Below are positions 9,386 to 19,318 of a stretch of DNA of 64,000 bases, piece by piece. Source of the DNA: Paracandidimonas soli (GTDB lineage Bacteria > Pseudomonadota > Gammaproteobacteria > Burkholderiales > Burkholderiaceae_B); the NCBI RefSeq assembly GCF_004342005.1, contig NZ_SMBX01000002.1, forward strand, positions 124,001 to 188,000. Direction: 5' to 3'. The number at the start of each line of letters is the position of its first letter. Position 1 is the stretch's first letter. The notes beneath the pieces were generated by a model. That model saw only the letters and a program-made list of their open reading frames with translations. It was not told the origin of the DNA and searched no databases. Both the position numbers and the translations under genes were made by a program.

Positions 9386-11863
9386 ATGAACACAGAACCA
9401 ACATCCATACAGAATGGTGCCGAATCGATTCACCTGCAGGTGGAGGGCATGAGCTGCGCTTCCTGCGTGGGGCGTGTCGAGAAGGCGATCAAGGCCGTTC
9501 CCGGCGTGCAGGGCGCTTCGGTCAACCTGGCCACCGAGCGCGCCGATATCGCGCTCGGCTCGGCTGACCGTATGGCGGTGGTGCAAGCGATCGAAAAGGC
9601 GGGCTACCCGGTAAAGACAGGCCCGGTCGAGCTTCGGATAGAGGGCATGACTTGCGCTTCCTGCGTGGGACGGGTCGAGCGGGCGTTGCAGGCCGTGCCG
9701 GGCGCCACGGAGGTTTCCGTCAACCTGGCGACGGAGCGCGCGGTGGTGCAGGGCGTCGCCGATCCCCGGGCGCTGATCGCAGCCGTCGCCAAGGCCGGCT
9801 ACGAAGCGGAGCTGGTGGAGGCGGGAATCGCCGACACCGGCGAAAGCGATGAAGCCAGGAAGGACGAAGAGCGCCTGGCCTTGAGGCGGGACCTGTTCAT
9901 CGCTGTCGCGCTGGCGCTGCCCGTTTTCATTATCGAGATGGGATCGCATGTCATCCCCGGCATGCACGAACTGGTGATGCGCACCATCGGGATGCAGGAG
10001 AGCTGGTATCTGCAGTTCATCCTGACGACGCTGGTGCTGCTGTTCCCCGGCCGGCGTTTCTACGCCAAGGGATTTCCGGCGTTGGCGCGATTGGCTCCGG
10101 ACATGAACTCGCTGGTGGCCGTGGGCACGCTGGCGGCCTATTCGTATTCCGTGGTGGCGACTTTCTTCCCCGGGCTGCTGCCTGCCGGTACCGTCAATGT
10201 CTATTACGAAGCGGCGGCGGTCATCGTTGCGTTGATCCTGCTCGGGCGCTACCTGGAGGCGCGCGCAAAGGGCAGGACTTCCGAAGCGATCAGCCGCCTG
10301 GTCGGCCTGCAGCCCAGGACCGCGCGCGTCGTGCGCGACGGCAGTGCGGTCGACCTGCCGGTGGCGGAAGTCGTCGCCGGGGATCTCGTCGAAGTGCGGC
10401 CCGGCGAGCGGGTGCCTGTGGACGGCGAGGTGGTGGAAGGTGGCAGCTATGTCGATGAGTCCATGATCACCGGTGAGCCGGTTCCCGTGGAGAAGACCGT
10501 CGGATCGCAGGTCGTGGGCGGAACGGTCAACCAGCAGGGGGCCTTCTCCCTGCGGGCGACCGCCGTGGGCGGCAAGACCGTGCTGGCGCAGATCATTCGC
10601 CTGGTGGAGCAGGCCCAGGCTTCCAAGCTGCCCATCCAGGCAGTGGTGGACAAGGTGACGATGTGGTTCGTGCCGGCCGTGATGGCGGCGGCGTTGCTGA
10701 CCTTCCTGGCCTGGCTGGCATTCGGGCCGTCGCCGGCGCTGACGTTTGCGCTGGTCAATGCCGTGGCGGTCCTGATCATCGCCTGCCCATGCGCCATGGG
10801 CCTGGCCACGCCGACCTCCATCATGGTCGGCACCGGGCGGGGCGCGGAGCTGGGCGTGCTGTTCCGCAAGGGAGAGGCGCTGCAGTTGCTCAAGGACGCC
10901 AGCATCGTCGCCGTGGACAAGACAGGAACGCTGACCGAAGGCCGGCCTGCGCTGACGGATCTCGAGCTGACGGAAGGCTTCTCCCGTTCCAGCGTGCTGG
11001 CGGCTGTTGCCGCGGTCGAGTCGCGCTCCGAGCACCCGATCGCGCAAGCCATCGTCGCGGCGGCGCGGGAAGAGGGGCTGGAGCTGCCCGCCATCTCCGG
11101 CTTTTCCTCCGTGACCGGCTTCGGCGTGCATGCGCAGGTAGCGGGTGAAGACGTGCAGATCGGTGCGGACCGCTACATGCGCAGCCTGGGACTGGACGCC
11201 GATGTGTTCGCCGATACGGCGGCACGGCTGGGCGAGGAAGGAAAGTCGCCGCTCTACGCAGCCATTGGCGGAAGGCTTGCCGCCATCATCGCCGTGGCGG
11301 ATCCGATCAAGACAAGCACGCCGGACGCCATTGCGGCCCTGCACGGGCTTGGCCTGAAAGTGGTCATGATCACAGGCGACAACCGGCGCACCGCGCAGGC
11401 GATTGCCAACCGCCTGGGAATCGACGAGGTCGTGGCCGAAGTCCTGCCGGAAGGCAAGGTGGAGGCGGTGCGCAGCCTGAAGGACAAGCATGGACGGCTG
11501 GCGTTCGTCGGCGACGGCATCAACGACGCGCCCGCGCTGGCGCAGGCCGACGTCGGGCTGGCCATCGGGACGGGCACGGACGTGGCCATGGAGGCGGCGG
11601 ACGTGGTGCTGATGTCCGGCAACCTGCAGGGCGTGCCCAATGCCATCGCCCTGTCCAGGGCGACCATCGGCAATATCCGCCAGAACCTGTTCTGGGCCTT
11701 TGCCTACAACACGGCCCTGATCCCGGTAGCGGCGGGCGTGCTGTATCCGGCCTATGGCGTACTGCTGTCGCCCATGTTCGCCGCCGGTGCGATGGCGTTG
11801 TCCAGCGTATTCGTGCTCGGCAATGCCCTGCGCTTGCGCAAGTTCCAGCCGCCGCATGCGTAA
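9386..11863 (+). CDS. copA: Copper-translocating P1B-type ATPase CopA
   Basis: Exports Cu(I) from the cytoplasm with ATP. The 825-residue protein has two N-terminal heavy-metal-associated domains, each with GMxCASC (cysteines 24/27 and 90/93), eight membrane helices, the copper-type CPC site [12 protein letters not shown] (C467-P-C469), the actuator motif TGEPVP, the phosphorylated Asp 511 in DKTGT and the hinge GDGINDAP. Start ATG 9386 follows AGAGGG; the preceding GTG at 9338 lies within the promoter. The CueR-type promoter indicates copper induction. It might also supply copper to the cbb3 oxidase, whose own ATPase is reduced (47694-48656), but that is inference. Confidence 0.96.
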   Translation: MNTEPTSIQNGAESIHLQVEGMSCASCVGRVEKAIKAVPGVQGASVNLATERADIALGSADRMAVVQAIEKAGYPVKTGPVELRIEGMTCASCVGRVERALQAVPGATEVSVNLATERAVVQGVADPRALIAAVAKAGYEAELVEAGIADTGESDEARKDEERLALRRDLFIAVALALPVFIIEMGSHVIPGMHELVMRTIGMQESWYLQFILTTLVLLFPGRRFYAKGFPALARLAPDMNSLVAVGTLAAYSYSVVATFFPGLLPAGTVNVYYEAAAVIVALILLGRYLEARAKGRTSEAISRLVGLQPRTARVVRDGSAVDLPVAEVVAGDLVEVRPGERVPVDGEVVEGGSYVDESMITGEPVPVEKTVGSQVVGGTVNQQGAFSLRATAVGGKTVLAQIIRLVEQAQASKLPIQAVVDKVTMWFVPAVMAAALLTFLAWLAFGPSPALTFALVNAVAVLIIACPCAMGLATPTSIMVGTGRGAELGVLFRKGEALQLLKDASIVAVDKTGTLTEGRPALTDLELTEGFSRSSVLAAVAAVESRSEHPIAQAIVAAAREEGLELPAISGFSSVTGFGVHAQVAGEDVQIGADRYMRSLGLDADVFADTAARLGEEGKSPLYAAIGGRLAAIIAVADPIKTSTPDAIAALHGLGLKVVMITGDNRRTAQAIANRLGIDEVVAEVLPEGKVEAVRSLKDKHGRLAFVGDGINDAPALAQADVGLAIGTGTDVAMEAADVVLMSGNLQGVPNAIALSRATIGNIRQNLFWAFAYNTALIPVAAGVLYPAYGVLLSPMFAAGAMALSSVFVLGNALRLRKFQPPHA

Positions 11864-11907
11864 GGAACATGGCGTTGCTGCATCATGCCCGCTGACGGGC
11901 GTCCCGC

Positions 11908-12852
11908 TCAGGCGGCCATTACGTCTTCGTGGATCAATTCCAGGAACTGCCTGGCGGCAACGCTCAAGGCGCGGTCGCGCCGCACGATACTTCCGTATTC
12001 TTCCAGTTTCTGCTGGAACTTGAAGGGCAGTATCGTCAATAGGCCGTGCTCCGCGTTGTAGCGGGCGACGGTGGCTGGCACGACGGATATCAGCTCGGAA
12101 TTTCGCACCAGGTTCATGCTGGTCAGCATGGATCCGGTTTCGATCAAGCCGCGCGGCTGATCGAGCTTGTGGAAAAGGAATTCCTGGTCGACGACGGTAC
12201 GCATGGGACTGCCGACGGGTTGCACGATCCATCCGTATTCCAGCATATCCTCCAGGCGCACCTTCTTTTTCCTGGACAGGGGATGGTCGATCGCCGCGAT
12301 GACGGACAGCGCCTCGTCGTCGATCGACTTGAAGAAATGGTCCTGCTGCTGTTCGCTGGACATGCGGCCGATGACGACTTCCAGCACGCCTTCGCGCAGC
12401 TGCGCCATCAGGCGGTTGCTGGTATCCACCGCCACTTCGATGTTCAGCAAGGGGTAGTGCTGTTTCAGATGCAGCAGGGCATTGGTCAGGCGCCCGGGAG
12501 AGGCCGCCATGATGCAGCCGATGGCAAGCCTGCCGGCGCTTCCCTGCCGGATCTCGGTGAGTTCGCGGTTCAAGGCTTCCATCGTCCCGTGCAGGCTCTG
12601 GAAGTACTCCGTGACGCGCATGCCCGCTTCGTTGATCTGCAGTCTCCGGTGAACCCGGTTGAACAGATGGAATCCCAGGGTCTCCTCGAGCTCATGCAGC
12701 ATCTTGGTCGCCGCGGGCTGGGACAGGCCCAGCCGGTTGGCCGCCTGATGCAGCGTGTGTTCTTCGTGAATGGCCAGCAGCAGGGCCACCTGGCGCATGC
12801 GCAGCCGATTCAGCAGTTGAATGGTGCTGTCTTTCCTGTCGACCGATCCCAT
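11908..12852 (-). CDS. LysR-family regulator, probably of the sugar-acid operon
   Basis: A 314-residue LysR-type regulator. Its HTH spans about residues 15-75 (LRMRQVALLLAIHEEHTLHQAANRLGLS, then QPAATKMLHELEETLG) and a periplasmic-binding-protein-like effector domain fills the rest. The first helix wording (RMRQVALLLAI) resembles the GbpR/galactose-binding-regulator branch, which often sits near sugar-acid genes. It is divergent from the operon beginning at 12987 with a 134-bp shared gap carrying an inverted repeat. Ligand unknown. Confidence 0.92.
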   Translation of the reverse strand: MGSVDRKDSTIQLLNRLRMRQVALLLAIHEEHTLHQAANRLGLSQPAATKMLHELEETLGFHLFNRVHRRLQINEAGMRVTEYFQSLHGTMEALNRELTEIRQGSAGRLAIGCIMAASPGRLTNALLHLKQHYPLLNIEVAVDTSNRLMAQLREGVLEVVIGRMSSEQQQDHFFKSIDDEALSVIAAIDHPLSRKKKVRLEDMLEYGWIVQPVGSPMRTVVDQEFLFHKLDQPRGLIETGSMLTSMNLVRNSELISVVPATVARYNAEHGLLTILPFKFQQKLEEYGSIVRRDRALSVAARQFLELIHEDVMAA

Positions 12853-12866
12853 GTGAGGCGTCCTAG

Positions 12867-12887
12867 TTGATATCCACAGGCTATCAA
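12867..12887. promoter_or_regulatory. LysR-type operator candidate
   Basis: Perfect inverted repeat TTGATA-N9-TATCAA, containing the T-N11-A signature of LysR-type regulators, placed 15 bases before the lysR start and 100 bases before the divergent Bug gene. The region downstream (12888-12925) is very AT-rich and could hold the operon promoter. Confidence 0.65.
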
Positions 12888-12986
12888 TTTATCAATTAAT
12901 TTCAATTTACGGAATATTAAACGGTCAGTACGATGGCATCCATAAACAAGTTGCATGAACAAACAACACTCGACAGGAGACTAGGA

Positions 12987-13961
12987 ATGAAACGTAGACT
13001 ATTCGTATTCACGGCATTGGCGATGGCTCTGGCATCGGGCCAGGCTATGGCGCAGAAAAATGATGCGCAGTGGCCCGACAGGCCGATCCGCATGCTGGTG
13101 GGGTCGGCTCCCGGCGGCGGCACGGACGCGATGGCGCGCGCGATCGCGGATCAACTGGGGCCGCTGCTCAACCAGTCGGTCGTGGTCGAAAACCGCCCGG
13201 GCGTCTCGAACACGCTGGCGGTGGACATGACAGCGAAATCCACCGACGGCCATACCATGGTGATGGGGGTGAGCACCGCGCATGCGATCGCCCCGCACCT
13301 GTTCAAGCTGGGCTATGACAGCAACAAGGATCTCGTGCCGGTGGTGTTTGTCGGCGCTGTTCCGAACGTGCTGGTCGTGACCAACGACCTGCCTGCCAAA
13401 TCGGTCAGCGATCTGGTGAACCTGGCGAAAAAGCAGCCCAACGCCATCAACTTCGCCAGCAGCGGCGCGGGAAGCACGCAGCATATCGCCGCGGAAATCT
13501 TCAAGGACGCCGCGGGCATCAAGATCGAGCATATCCCCTACAGGGGCAGCGCTCCGGCCTTGATCGATCTGGTCAGCGGCCGGGTGCAGATGAGCTTCGA
13601 TACCATGCCGTCCGTGATCGGCCATATCAAGAACGACAAGATCCGCCCTCTGGCGGTGACCACCAGCGAGCGCAGCAAGCAGCTGCCCGATGTGCCGACG
13701 ATGGCTGAAGCGGGATTGCCCGATGTGAGCGTCAGGGCCTGGTACGGCATCTACATGCCGGCCTCCACGCCGCCGGAAGTGCAGAGCAAGGTGCATGGGT
13801 TGGTCAACCAGATCCTGGAAATGCCAGTCACCAAGGAGCGGCTCGAAGGCATAGGCTCGGAGGCCAAGCCGATCTCCCAGGAAGAATTCAAGGCGTTCCA
13901 TGATGCGGAGTACCAGCGTTATGGCGACATCATCCGCAAGAACAACATCACCATCGACTGA
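12987..13961 (+). CDS. TctC/Bug-type periplasmic binding protein, orphan
   Basis: A 324-residue binding protein with a signal peptide ending at GQAMAQ and the family loop VGSAPGGGTDAMARAIAD near residue 42. The start ATG 12987 follows AGGAGACTAGG. No TctA/TctB genes accompany it; instead it heads an operon whose only membrane transporter is TRAP-type (DctQM at 22.3-24.1 kb). Orphan Bug proteins are common in Bordetella and either borrow a distant permease or act in sensing. The operon suggests a sugar acid or derivative as ligand, which is inference. Confidence 0.9.
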   Translation: MKRRLFVFTALAMALASGQAMAQKNDAQWPDRPIRMLVGSAPGGGTDAMARAIADQLGPLLNQSVVVENRPGVSNTLAVDMTAKSTDGHTMVMGVSTAHAIAPHLFKLGYDSNKDLVPVVFVGAVPNVLVVTNDLPAKSVSDLVNLAKKQPNAINFASSGAGSTQHIAAEIFKDAAGIKIEHIPYRGSAPALIDLVSGRVQMSFDTMPSVIGHIKNDKIRPLAVTTSERSKQLPDVPTMAEAGLPDVSVRAWYGIYMPASTPPEVQSKVHGLVNQILEMPVTKERLEGIGSEAKPISQEEFKAFHDAEYQRYGDIIRKNNITID

Positions 13962-13970
13962 CGGAATCTC

Positions 13971-15017
13971 ATGACTTTCTCTATGCAACCTGTGGTGGCA
14001 CTGACATTGGGCGATCCAGCCGGGATCGGCGCGGAACTGATCGCCCGTTTATTGAACAAGCCGGAGGTGTATCGACTTGCGAATATCGTCCTGGTCGGTG
14101 ACGCCTGGCTGTGGGAAGAAGGGCAGCGCATCGCGGACGTGCAGGTCGATGTCAGCCCTGTGCAAAGCCTTGCCCAGGTGCGCGGCCGCTCGGATACGTC
14201 GCGGGCCGCTTTCCTGTCCATGGACACGGTTAGTCCGGAACATGTCAACCGGGGCAAGGCGGAGGCTCCGGGAGGGCGCTCCGTGCTGCAGTTGCTGAAC
14301 CTATGCATGGATGCGGTCCAGGCGGGGGAGATCGATGCGATCTGCTTCGCCCCGCTGAACAAGCAGGCGATGAAGATGGGCGGCCTGAAGCACGAAGATG
14401 AACTGCATCATTTTGCGGAATATCTGGGCGTCACGGGCTATTTCTGCGAGTTCAACACGCTGGGCGACCTGTGGACCTCCCGGATTTCTTCGCATGTGCC
14501 GCTGAAGGACGTTGCGGGCTACCTCAGCGAGGAGCGCATCCAGCAGGCGTCCGAGCTCATTTACCGTTCGTTGCTGGCCAACGGTGTCGAGGCCCCCAAG
14601 GTTGCCATCGCCGGATTCAATCCGCACAACGGGGACGGCGGCACCTGCGGGCGCGAGGAGATCGACATCATCGAGCCTGCGGTACGTGCGCTGCGCGCGC
14701 GCCAATGGCCGACACCCGACCCGTTCCATGGCCCGTTCCCGGCCGATACCGTGTTTCTCAAGGCGCAGGCAGGCGAGTACCAGGCTGTCGTGACCATGTA
14801 TCACGACCAGGGCCAGATCGCCATCAAGCTGATGGGATTTTCCCGCGGGGTAACGGTGCAGGGCGGCCTGCCCATTCCCATCACCACGCCTGCGCACGGC
14901 ACGGCATACGACATTGCGGGCCAGGGGCGCGCCAATGTCGAAGCCATGTGGCAGGCGTTCCAGATTGCATGCCGCATGGGGGCGCATCGATTGAAAGCGC
15001 ACGCTACGGCGGATTGA
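13971..15017 (+). CDS. PdxA-family dehydrogenase (PdxA2-like)
   Basis: A 348-residue relative of 4-hydroxythreonine-4-phosphate dehydrogenase. Family blocks include LTLGDPAGIGAE at the N-terminus, FAPLNKQAMKMGG around residue 125, FNPHNGDGGTCGREE near 220 and the metal-binding VTMYHDQGQIAIK near 275. Many PdxA homologues in catabolic operons (PdxA2) oxidise phosphorylated C4 sugar acids rather than make vitamin B6. Those usually have a DUF1537 kinase partner, and none is visible here. Position inside a sugar-acid operon argues for a catabolic role; substrate unknown. Confidence 0.85.
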   Translation: MTFSMQPVVALTLGDPAGIGAELIARLLNKPEVYRLANIVLVGDAWLWEEGQRIADVQVDVSPVQSLAQVRGRSDTSRAAFLSMDTVSPEHVNRGKAEAPGGRSVLQLLNLCMDAVQAGEIDAICFAPLNKQAMKMGGLKHEDELHHFAEYLGVTGYFCEFNTLGDLWTSRISSHVPLKDVAGYLSEERIQQASELIYRSLLANGVEAPKVAIAGFNPHNGDGGTCGREEIDIIEPAVRALRARQWPTPDPFHGPFPADTVFLKAQAGEYQAVVTMYHDQGQIAIKLMGFSRGVTVQGGLPIPITTPAHGTAYDIAGQGRANVEAMWQAFQIACRMGAHRLKAHATAD

Positions 15018-15039
15018 TTCTCGGAGGAGACCGAACGAC

Positions 15040-16065
15040 ATGATCAAGACTATCAAGACACATTTGAAACCCCTGCTGGCTGCCTGCATGGCCATGGGGC
15101 TGACGACCGCGGCGGCGCAAACCCATACCCTGCGCCTGGGCCACGGTATCGCCCAGGAGCATCCCCTGGGCCAGGGCGCATTGCGCTTCGCCGAGATCCT
15201 GGAGAAGAACTCCGGCGGCAAGCTGGCGATGAAGGTCTTTCCGGCGACGCAGCTGGGCTCCGAAGGGCAGATGATCGGCGCGGTGCGCGGCGGCGTGCAG
15301 GATCTGGTGATCACTTCGACGGCGCCGGTGGCGACGCAGATCAAGGAATACCTGTTGTTCGATCTACCGTTCCTGCTGGAAACCGATGCCGAGGCCGATG
15401 CATTGCTCGATGGCCCCATCGGGCAAAAGCTGCTCGATCTGGCCGAGTCCAGGGAAATGGTGGGCCTGTGCTACTGGGAAAACGGCTTCCGCCAGGTGAC
15501 CAACAGCAAGCGCGAAGTCAAAAGCCTGGAAGATCTCTCGGGGCTGAAGCTGCGCACCATGCAGAACCCGGTCTATATCGATGCGTTCAAGGCGCTGGGC
15601 GCCAACGCCATTCCCATGCCCTTCACCGAGCTGTATACGGCCATGGAGACGCGCGCCATCGATGCGCAGGAAAACCCGGTCGCCATCATCCATTCCAACA
15701 AGTTCTATGAAGTGCAGAAGTATCTCACGCTGACCAACCACGCCTATGCGCCCTACGTGGTCTTGATGTCCAGGAAGACGTGGAACAAGCTGGGCGAGGA
15801 CGAGCAGAAGGCCATGAAACAGAGCTGCCAGGAAGCGCGCGACTACCAGCGCGCCCTGAGCCGCGACATGACAGCCGAGCTGCTGGAGCTGCTCAAGAAA
15901 GAGGGCCTGACGCTGAGCACGCTGAGCCCCAGCGAGACCCAGCGGCTGCGCGAGCAGATTCAGCCGATCATCGGCAAGTACACCAATGAGATCGGTCCTG
16001 AACTGGTCGAGCAGGCGCAGCGGCAGCTGCAGCAGATGCGGGCGTCCTCGGGCGGCAAATCCTGA
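15040..16065 (+). CDS. dctP: TRAP transporter periplasmic binding protein DctP (first of three)
   Basis: A 341-residue TRAP solute receptor with a signal peptide ending near TTAAAQ. The carboxylate-binding arginine lies in [18 protein letters not shown], and [14 protein letters not shown] is typical. Strong ribosome site GGAGGAGA precedes the ATG. It is closer in wording to the third DctP (21248-22279: shared LRTMQN, WENGFR.LTNS, ETRA.D.QENP) than to the second. No DctQM follows directly; the only pair is at the operon end. Confidence 0.93.
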   Translation: MIKTIKTHLKPLLAACMAMGLTTAAAQTHTLRLGHGIAQEHPLGQGALRFAEILEKNSGGKLAMKVFPATQLGSEGQMIGAVRGGVQDLVITSTAPVATQIKEYLLFDLPFLLETDAEADALLDGPIGQKLLDLAESREMVGLCYWENGFRQVTNSKREVKSLEDLSGLKLRTMQNPVYIDAFKALGANAIPMPFTELYTAMETRAIDAQENPVAIIHSNKFYEVQKYLTLTNHAYAPYVVLMSRKTWNKLGEDEQKAMKQSCQEARDYQRALSRDMTAELLELLKKEGLTLSTLSPSETQRLREQIQPIIGKYTNEIGPELVEQAQRQLQQMRASSGGKS

Positions 16066-16093
16066 TTCTTTTGTCTTTGAGAAAGCTAATTCC

Positions 16094-17266
16094 ATGAAAA
16101 TCAAATCCGTCAAAGCCCGTGTATTCCAGTGGAAGGGCAAGACCGTACCTCCCCAGGGCAACTTCTGCTCGAACGCGATGGACCTGCTGTACGCGCCGCA
16201 GGAAACCATGTCCACGTTCCGCTTCCACTCCTGGACCGTGGTGGAAATCGAAACCGACGACGGCATCGTCGGCCTGGGCAACGTGGCGCTGGCGCCCAGC
16301 ATCGCCAAGGCCATCATCGACCAGTATCTCGCGCCGCTGGTGATCGGCCAGGATCCGTGGGACTACGAATACCTGTGGCAGCGCATGTACCGCAGCACCC
16401 ATGCCTGGGGTCGCAAGGGCGTGACCATGGCCGCCATATCGGCGGTTGACCTGGCGATCTGGGACATCCTGGGCAAGAGCGTGAACAAACCCGTGTTCAA
16501 GCTGCTGGGCGGGCGCACCAAGGAAAAGATCCCTTGCTACTACAGCAAGCTGTACCGCACCGACCTCAAGGCGATGCAGGAAGAGGCGCAGAAATTCCTG
16601 GACCAGGGCTTCACCGCGTTCAAGATGCGCTTTGGCTACGGTCCCGCGCATCTGCAGCACGGCGTCAAGGAAAACCTCAAGTCCGTCGAGGCCGTGCGTG
16701 AAGTCATCGGCTACGACAATGACCTGATGCTGGAGTGCTATATGGGCTGGAACCTGGAATACGCCAAGCGCATCCTGCCCAAGCTGGAGAAATTCGAGCC
16801 GCGCTGGCTGGAAGAGCCGGTGATCGCCGACGACATCGACGGCTATGCCGAGCTGAACCAGCTGACAAGCATCCCGATCTCCGGCGGCGAGCATGAGTTC
16901 AGCCTCTATGGCTTCAAGCAACTGCTGGACAAGAAGGCCGTCAGCGTCGTGCAGTACGACACCAACCGCGTCGGCGGCATCACGGCCGCGCACAAGATCA
17001 ATGCGCTGTGCGAGGCCTATTCGGTACCGGTGATCCCGCACGCTGGCCAGATGCACAACTACCACCTGACCATGAGCTCGCTGGCCTCGCCGATGAGCGA
17101 GTACTTCCCCATGTTCGACGTGGAAGTCGGCAACGAGCTTTTCTACTACATCTTCGATGGCGAGCCGGTGGCGGAGCAGGGCTTCCTGCAGCTGCGCGAC
17201 GACGTGCCGGGCCTGGGCCTGACACTCAAGACCGAATTCCTCGACCAGTTCGACATCATTGAATAG
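16094..17266 (+). CDS. Enolase-superfamily sugar-acid dehydratase (L-rhamnonate/L-lyxonate dehydratase-like)
   Basis: A 390-residue member of the mandelate racemase branch, which removes the alpha proton of an aldonic acid and loses water to give a 2-keto-3-deoxy acid. The metal ligands are readable: Glu214 in MLECYMGW, Glu241 in LEEPV, Glu266 in SGGEHE. The likely base is His316 in [12 protein letters not shown]. The block [19 protein letters not shown] and the lack of a Lys-X-Lys base motif fit the L-rhamnonate dehydratase group, which also includes L-lyxonate dehydratase. It is followed 10 bases later by a DHDPS-family enzyme, the usual next step. Exact substrate cannot be read from sequence. 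Confidence 0.85.
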   Translation: MKIKSVKARVFQWKGKTVPPQGNFCSNAMDLLYAPQETMSTFRFHSWTVVEIETDDGIVGLGNVALAPSIAKAIIDQYLAPLVIGQDPWDYEYLWQRMYRSTHAWGRKGVTMAAISAVDLAIWDILGKSVNKPVFKLLGGRTKEKIPCYYSKLYRTDLKAMQEEAQKFLDQGFTAFKMRFGYGPAHLQHGVKENLKSVEAVREVIGYDNDLMLECYMGWNLEYAKRILPKLEKFEPRWLEEPVIADDIDGYAELNQLTSIPISGGEHEFSLYGFKQLLDKKAVSVVQYDTNRVGGITAAHKINALCEAYSVPVIPHAGQMHNYHLTMSSLASPMSEYFPMFDVEVGNELFYYIFDGEPVAEQGFLQLRDDVPGLGLTLKTEFLDQFDIIE

Positions 17267-17276
17267 GGAGGGCGAC

Positions 17277-18206
17277 ATGCCTGGATTGTCCAACCCGCGC
17301 TATCGCGGCATTTTCCCGGTCGTGCCGACCACCTTCAATGAGGACGGCTCGCTGGATCTGTCCAGCCAGAAGCGCTGCCTGGATTTCATGATCGATTCCG
17401 GCGTCGACGGTCTGTGCCTTCTGGCCAATTACTCGGAGCAGTTCCTGCTGGCGGACGACGAGCGGGAAATCCTTACGCGCACTTCGCTGGAACACGTGGC
17501 CGGCCGCGTGCCGGTGATTGTCACCACCACGCACACCAGCACCAGGATCTGCGCCGAGCGCAGCCGCCGGGCGCAGGACATGGGTGCGGCGATGGTGATG
17601 GTGATGCCGCCTTACCACGGCGCCACCTTCCGGTTCAGCGAGACGCAGGTCCGCGCCTTCTTCCAGGGACTGTCCGATGCCATCGACATTCCCATCATGA
17701 TCCAGGATGCGCCGGCCGCCGGTACGCCGTTGCCGCCCGCCTTCCTGGCGAACATGGCGAAGGAGATCGAGCAGGTCAGCTACTTCAAGATGGAAACCGC
17801 CGGCGCCGCCAGCAAGCTGCGCGAATTGATCGCGCTGGGCGGCGAGGCTATCGAGGGTCCGTGGGATGGCGAGGAAGCCATCACTCTGCTGGCCGATCTG
17901 GAGGCCGGCGCCACCGGCGCAATGACGGGCGGCGGTTTTGCCGACGGCATCCGCCCCATCATCGAGGCGCACAGGAGCGGCGACAAGGACAAGGCCTTCG
18001 CCGAGTACCAGCGCTGGCTGCCGCTGATCAACCACGAGAATCGCCAGGCCGGCTTCCTGGCCGCCAAGGCGCTGATGAAGGAGGGCGGGGTAATCGCCTG
18101 CGAGGCGCCGCGTTCGCCGTGGCCGCCCCTGCATCCGGAGGTGCGCCGGCAACTGCTGGATATCGCGCGCCGGCTGGATCCGCTGGTGCTGCGCTGGGGA
18201 AAGTGA
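17277..18206 (+). CDS. DHDPS-family enzyme, 2-keto-3-deoxy sugar-acid dehydratase/aldolase (AraD-like)
   Basis: A 309-residue TIM barrel of the dihydrodipicolinate synthase/N-acetylneuraminate lyase family. The Schiff-base lysine is Lys171 in SYFKMETAGAA. The opening YRGIFPVVPTTFNEDGSLDL, the block VIVTTTHTST and EGPWDGEEAITLLADLEAGA resemble L-2-keto-3-deoxyarabonate dehydratases, which convert 2-keto-3-deoxy-L-pentonate to 2-oxoglutarate semialdehyde. It is not a biosynthetic DapA. Start ATG 17277 has GGGAGGG just upstream. With the enolase-superfamily dehydratase before it, this gives two consecutive steps; an aldolase activity is the alternative. Confidence 0.83.
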   Translation: MPGLSNPRYRGIFPVVPTTFNEDGSLDLSSQKRCLDFMIDSGVDGLCLLANYSEQFLLADDEREILTRTSLEHVAGRVPVIVTTTHTSTRICAERSRRAQDMGAAMVMVMPPYHGATFRFSETQVRAFFQGLSDAIDIPIMIQDAPAAGTPLPPAFLANMAKEIEQVSYFKMETAGAASKLRELIALGGEAIEGPWDGEEAITLLADLEAGATGAMTGGGFADGIRPIIEAHRSGDKDKAFAEYQRWLPLINHENRQAGFLAAKALMKEGGVIACEAPRSPWPPLHPEVRRQLLDIARRLDPLVLRWGK

Positions 18207-18337
18207 GCCCCGGCTGAAGCATGAACCTCTCCGTCCCGCGATATCCGCATCCGGGATGGAGACCCCAGGCAGGAGGGGGGCTTCCCTCCTGCCATATACC
18301 TGTTGTTCAAAAACGAGAAACTACCGGGAGACAACCC

Positions 18338-19318
18338 ATGAAGAAGCGATTTTTTGCATTGACACTGGCCGTTGCCGGCCTGCTGGCGGCCCCTCTGGCG
18401 CAGGCTGCGCCGATCAAGCTGCGCCTGGCGCACTCCAGCTCGGAGGCTGATTCGCAGCACATCGCACTCGTGCATTTCGCCGAGCGTGTCAAGACGCGCA
18501 GCAATGGAGAACTGGAGGTCCAGATCTTCGGCAACAGTGCACTGGGCAACGACAATACTGTGTTGTCCGGCACGCGCGGCGGCACGATAGACATGGTACT
18601 GGTGGGCAATCCCTACTACACAGGCTTGATGCCGGTACTGAACGTGCTGGACCTGCCGTACCTTTTCACCGACGCGCAGCAGGCTTACCGGGTGCTGGAT
18701 GGCGAGGTCGGCCAGAAGCTGCTCGACCAGTTCGAGCAGTTCCAGCTCAAGGGGCTGGCGTTCTGGGAAGTCGGCTTCCGCAGCCTGGCCAACAACAAAC
18801 GGGCGGTCAACAAGGCCGAGGACTTGCGCGGCCTGAAGATCCGCACCACGCCCAACCCCGCGCACATCCGGGCGTTCCAGCTGCTGGGAGCCAATCCGCA
18901 GCCCATGCCTTTGTCCGAGGTGTATCCTGCCCTGGAGTCGGGCGCGCTGGACGGCCATGAGAATCCGCCCATCATCATGCTGGCGACCAAGATGCACGAG
19001 GTGCAGAAGCATGTATCGCTGACGCGCCATGCCTATACCGCGATGCCGCTGTCGATGAACAAGGCGAAGTTCGACCGCCTGTCGGCGGAGCACCAGGCCA
19101 TCCTGCGGGAGGAGGCCAAGGCGGCTGCCGGCTTCCAGCGCGAATACAACGCCAGCAATGAAGCCAAGGCCATCGAGGAACTCCGGTCCCACGGCGTGCA
19201 AGTGGTCGAGACGCCCGATACCGACAGCCTGCGCGCCGTGGTGCAGGAAGAGACGCGCAAGCTTTACACGGACAAGCACGGCGACGAACTGCTCAAGGCG
19301 ATCGAGGCGACGCAATGA
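18338..19318 (+). CDS. dctP: TRAP transporter periplasmic binding protein DctP (second of three)
   Basis: A 326-residue TRAP receptor with signal peptide MKKRFFALTLAVAGLLAAPL ending near AQAAP. The key arginine is in LRGLKIRTTPNPAHIRAF. It differs clearly from its two operon mates (RTTPNP rather than RTMQN, HENPP rather than QENP), suggesting a different ligand. A 131-bp gap precedes it, the largest inside the operon, and could hold an internal promoter. Its TGA overlaps the next ATG by four bases. Confidence 0.93.
   Translation: MKKRFFALTLAVAGLLAAPLAQAAPIKLRLAHSSSEADSQHIALVHFAERVKTRSNGELEVQIFGNSALGNDNTVLSGTRGGTIDMVLVGNPYYTGLMPVLNVLDLPYLFTDAQQAYRVLDGEVGQKLLDQFEQFQLKGLAFWEVGFRSLANNKRAVNKAEDLRGLKIRTTPNPAHIRAFQLLGANPQPMPLSEVYPALESGALDGHENPPIIMLATKMHEVQKHVSLTRHAYTAMPLSMNKAKFDRLSAEHQAILREEAKAAAGFQREYNASNEAKAIEELRSHGVQVVETPDTDSLRAVVQEETRKLYTDKHGDELLKAIEATQ

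Noticed and set aside
9275-12232. Very long minus-strand open frame opposite copA
   Set aside because: It is a GC-bias shadow of copA: low-complexity Arg/His/Gln-rich translation with no family pattern, while the plus strand encodes an intact CopA.
13971-15017. Housekeeping PdxA for pyridoxal phosphate synthesis
   Set aside because: It lies in a catabolic transport operon away from ksgA/surA, the usual neighbours of true pdxA.
17277-18206. DapA for lysine synthesis
   Set aside because: Wording and the Lys171 region fit 2-keto-3-deoxy acid enzymes; context is sugar-acid catabolism.
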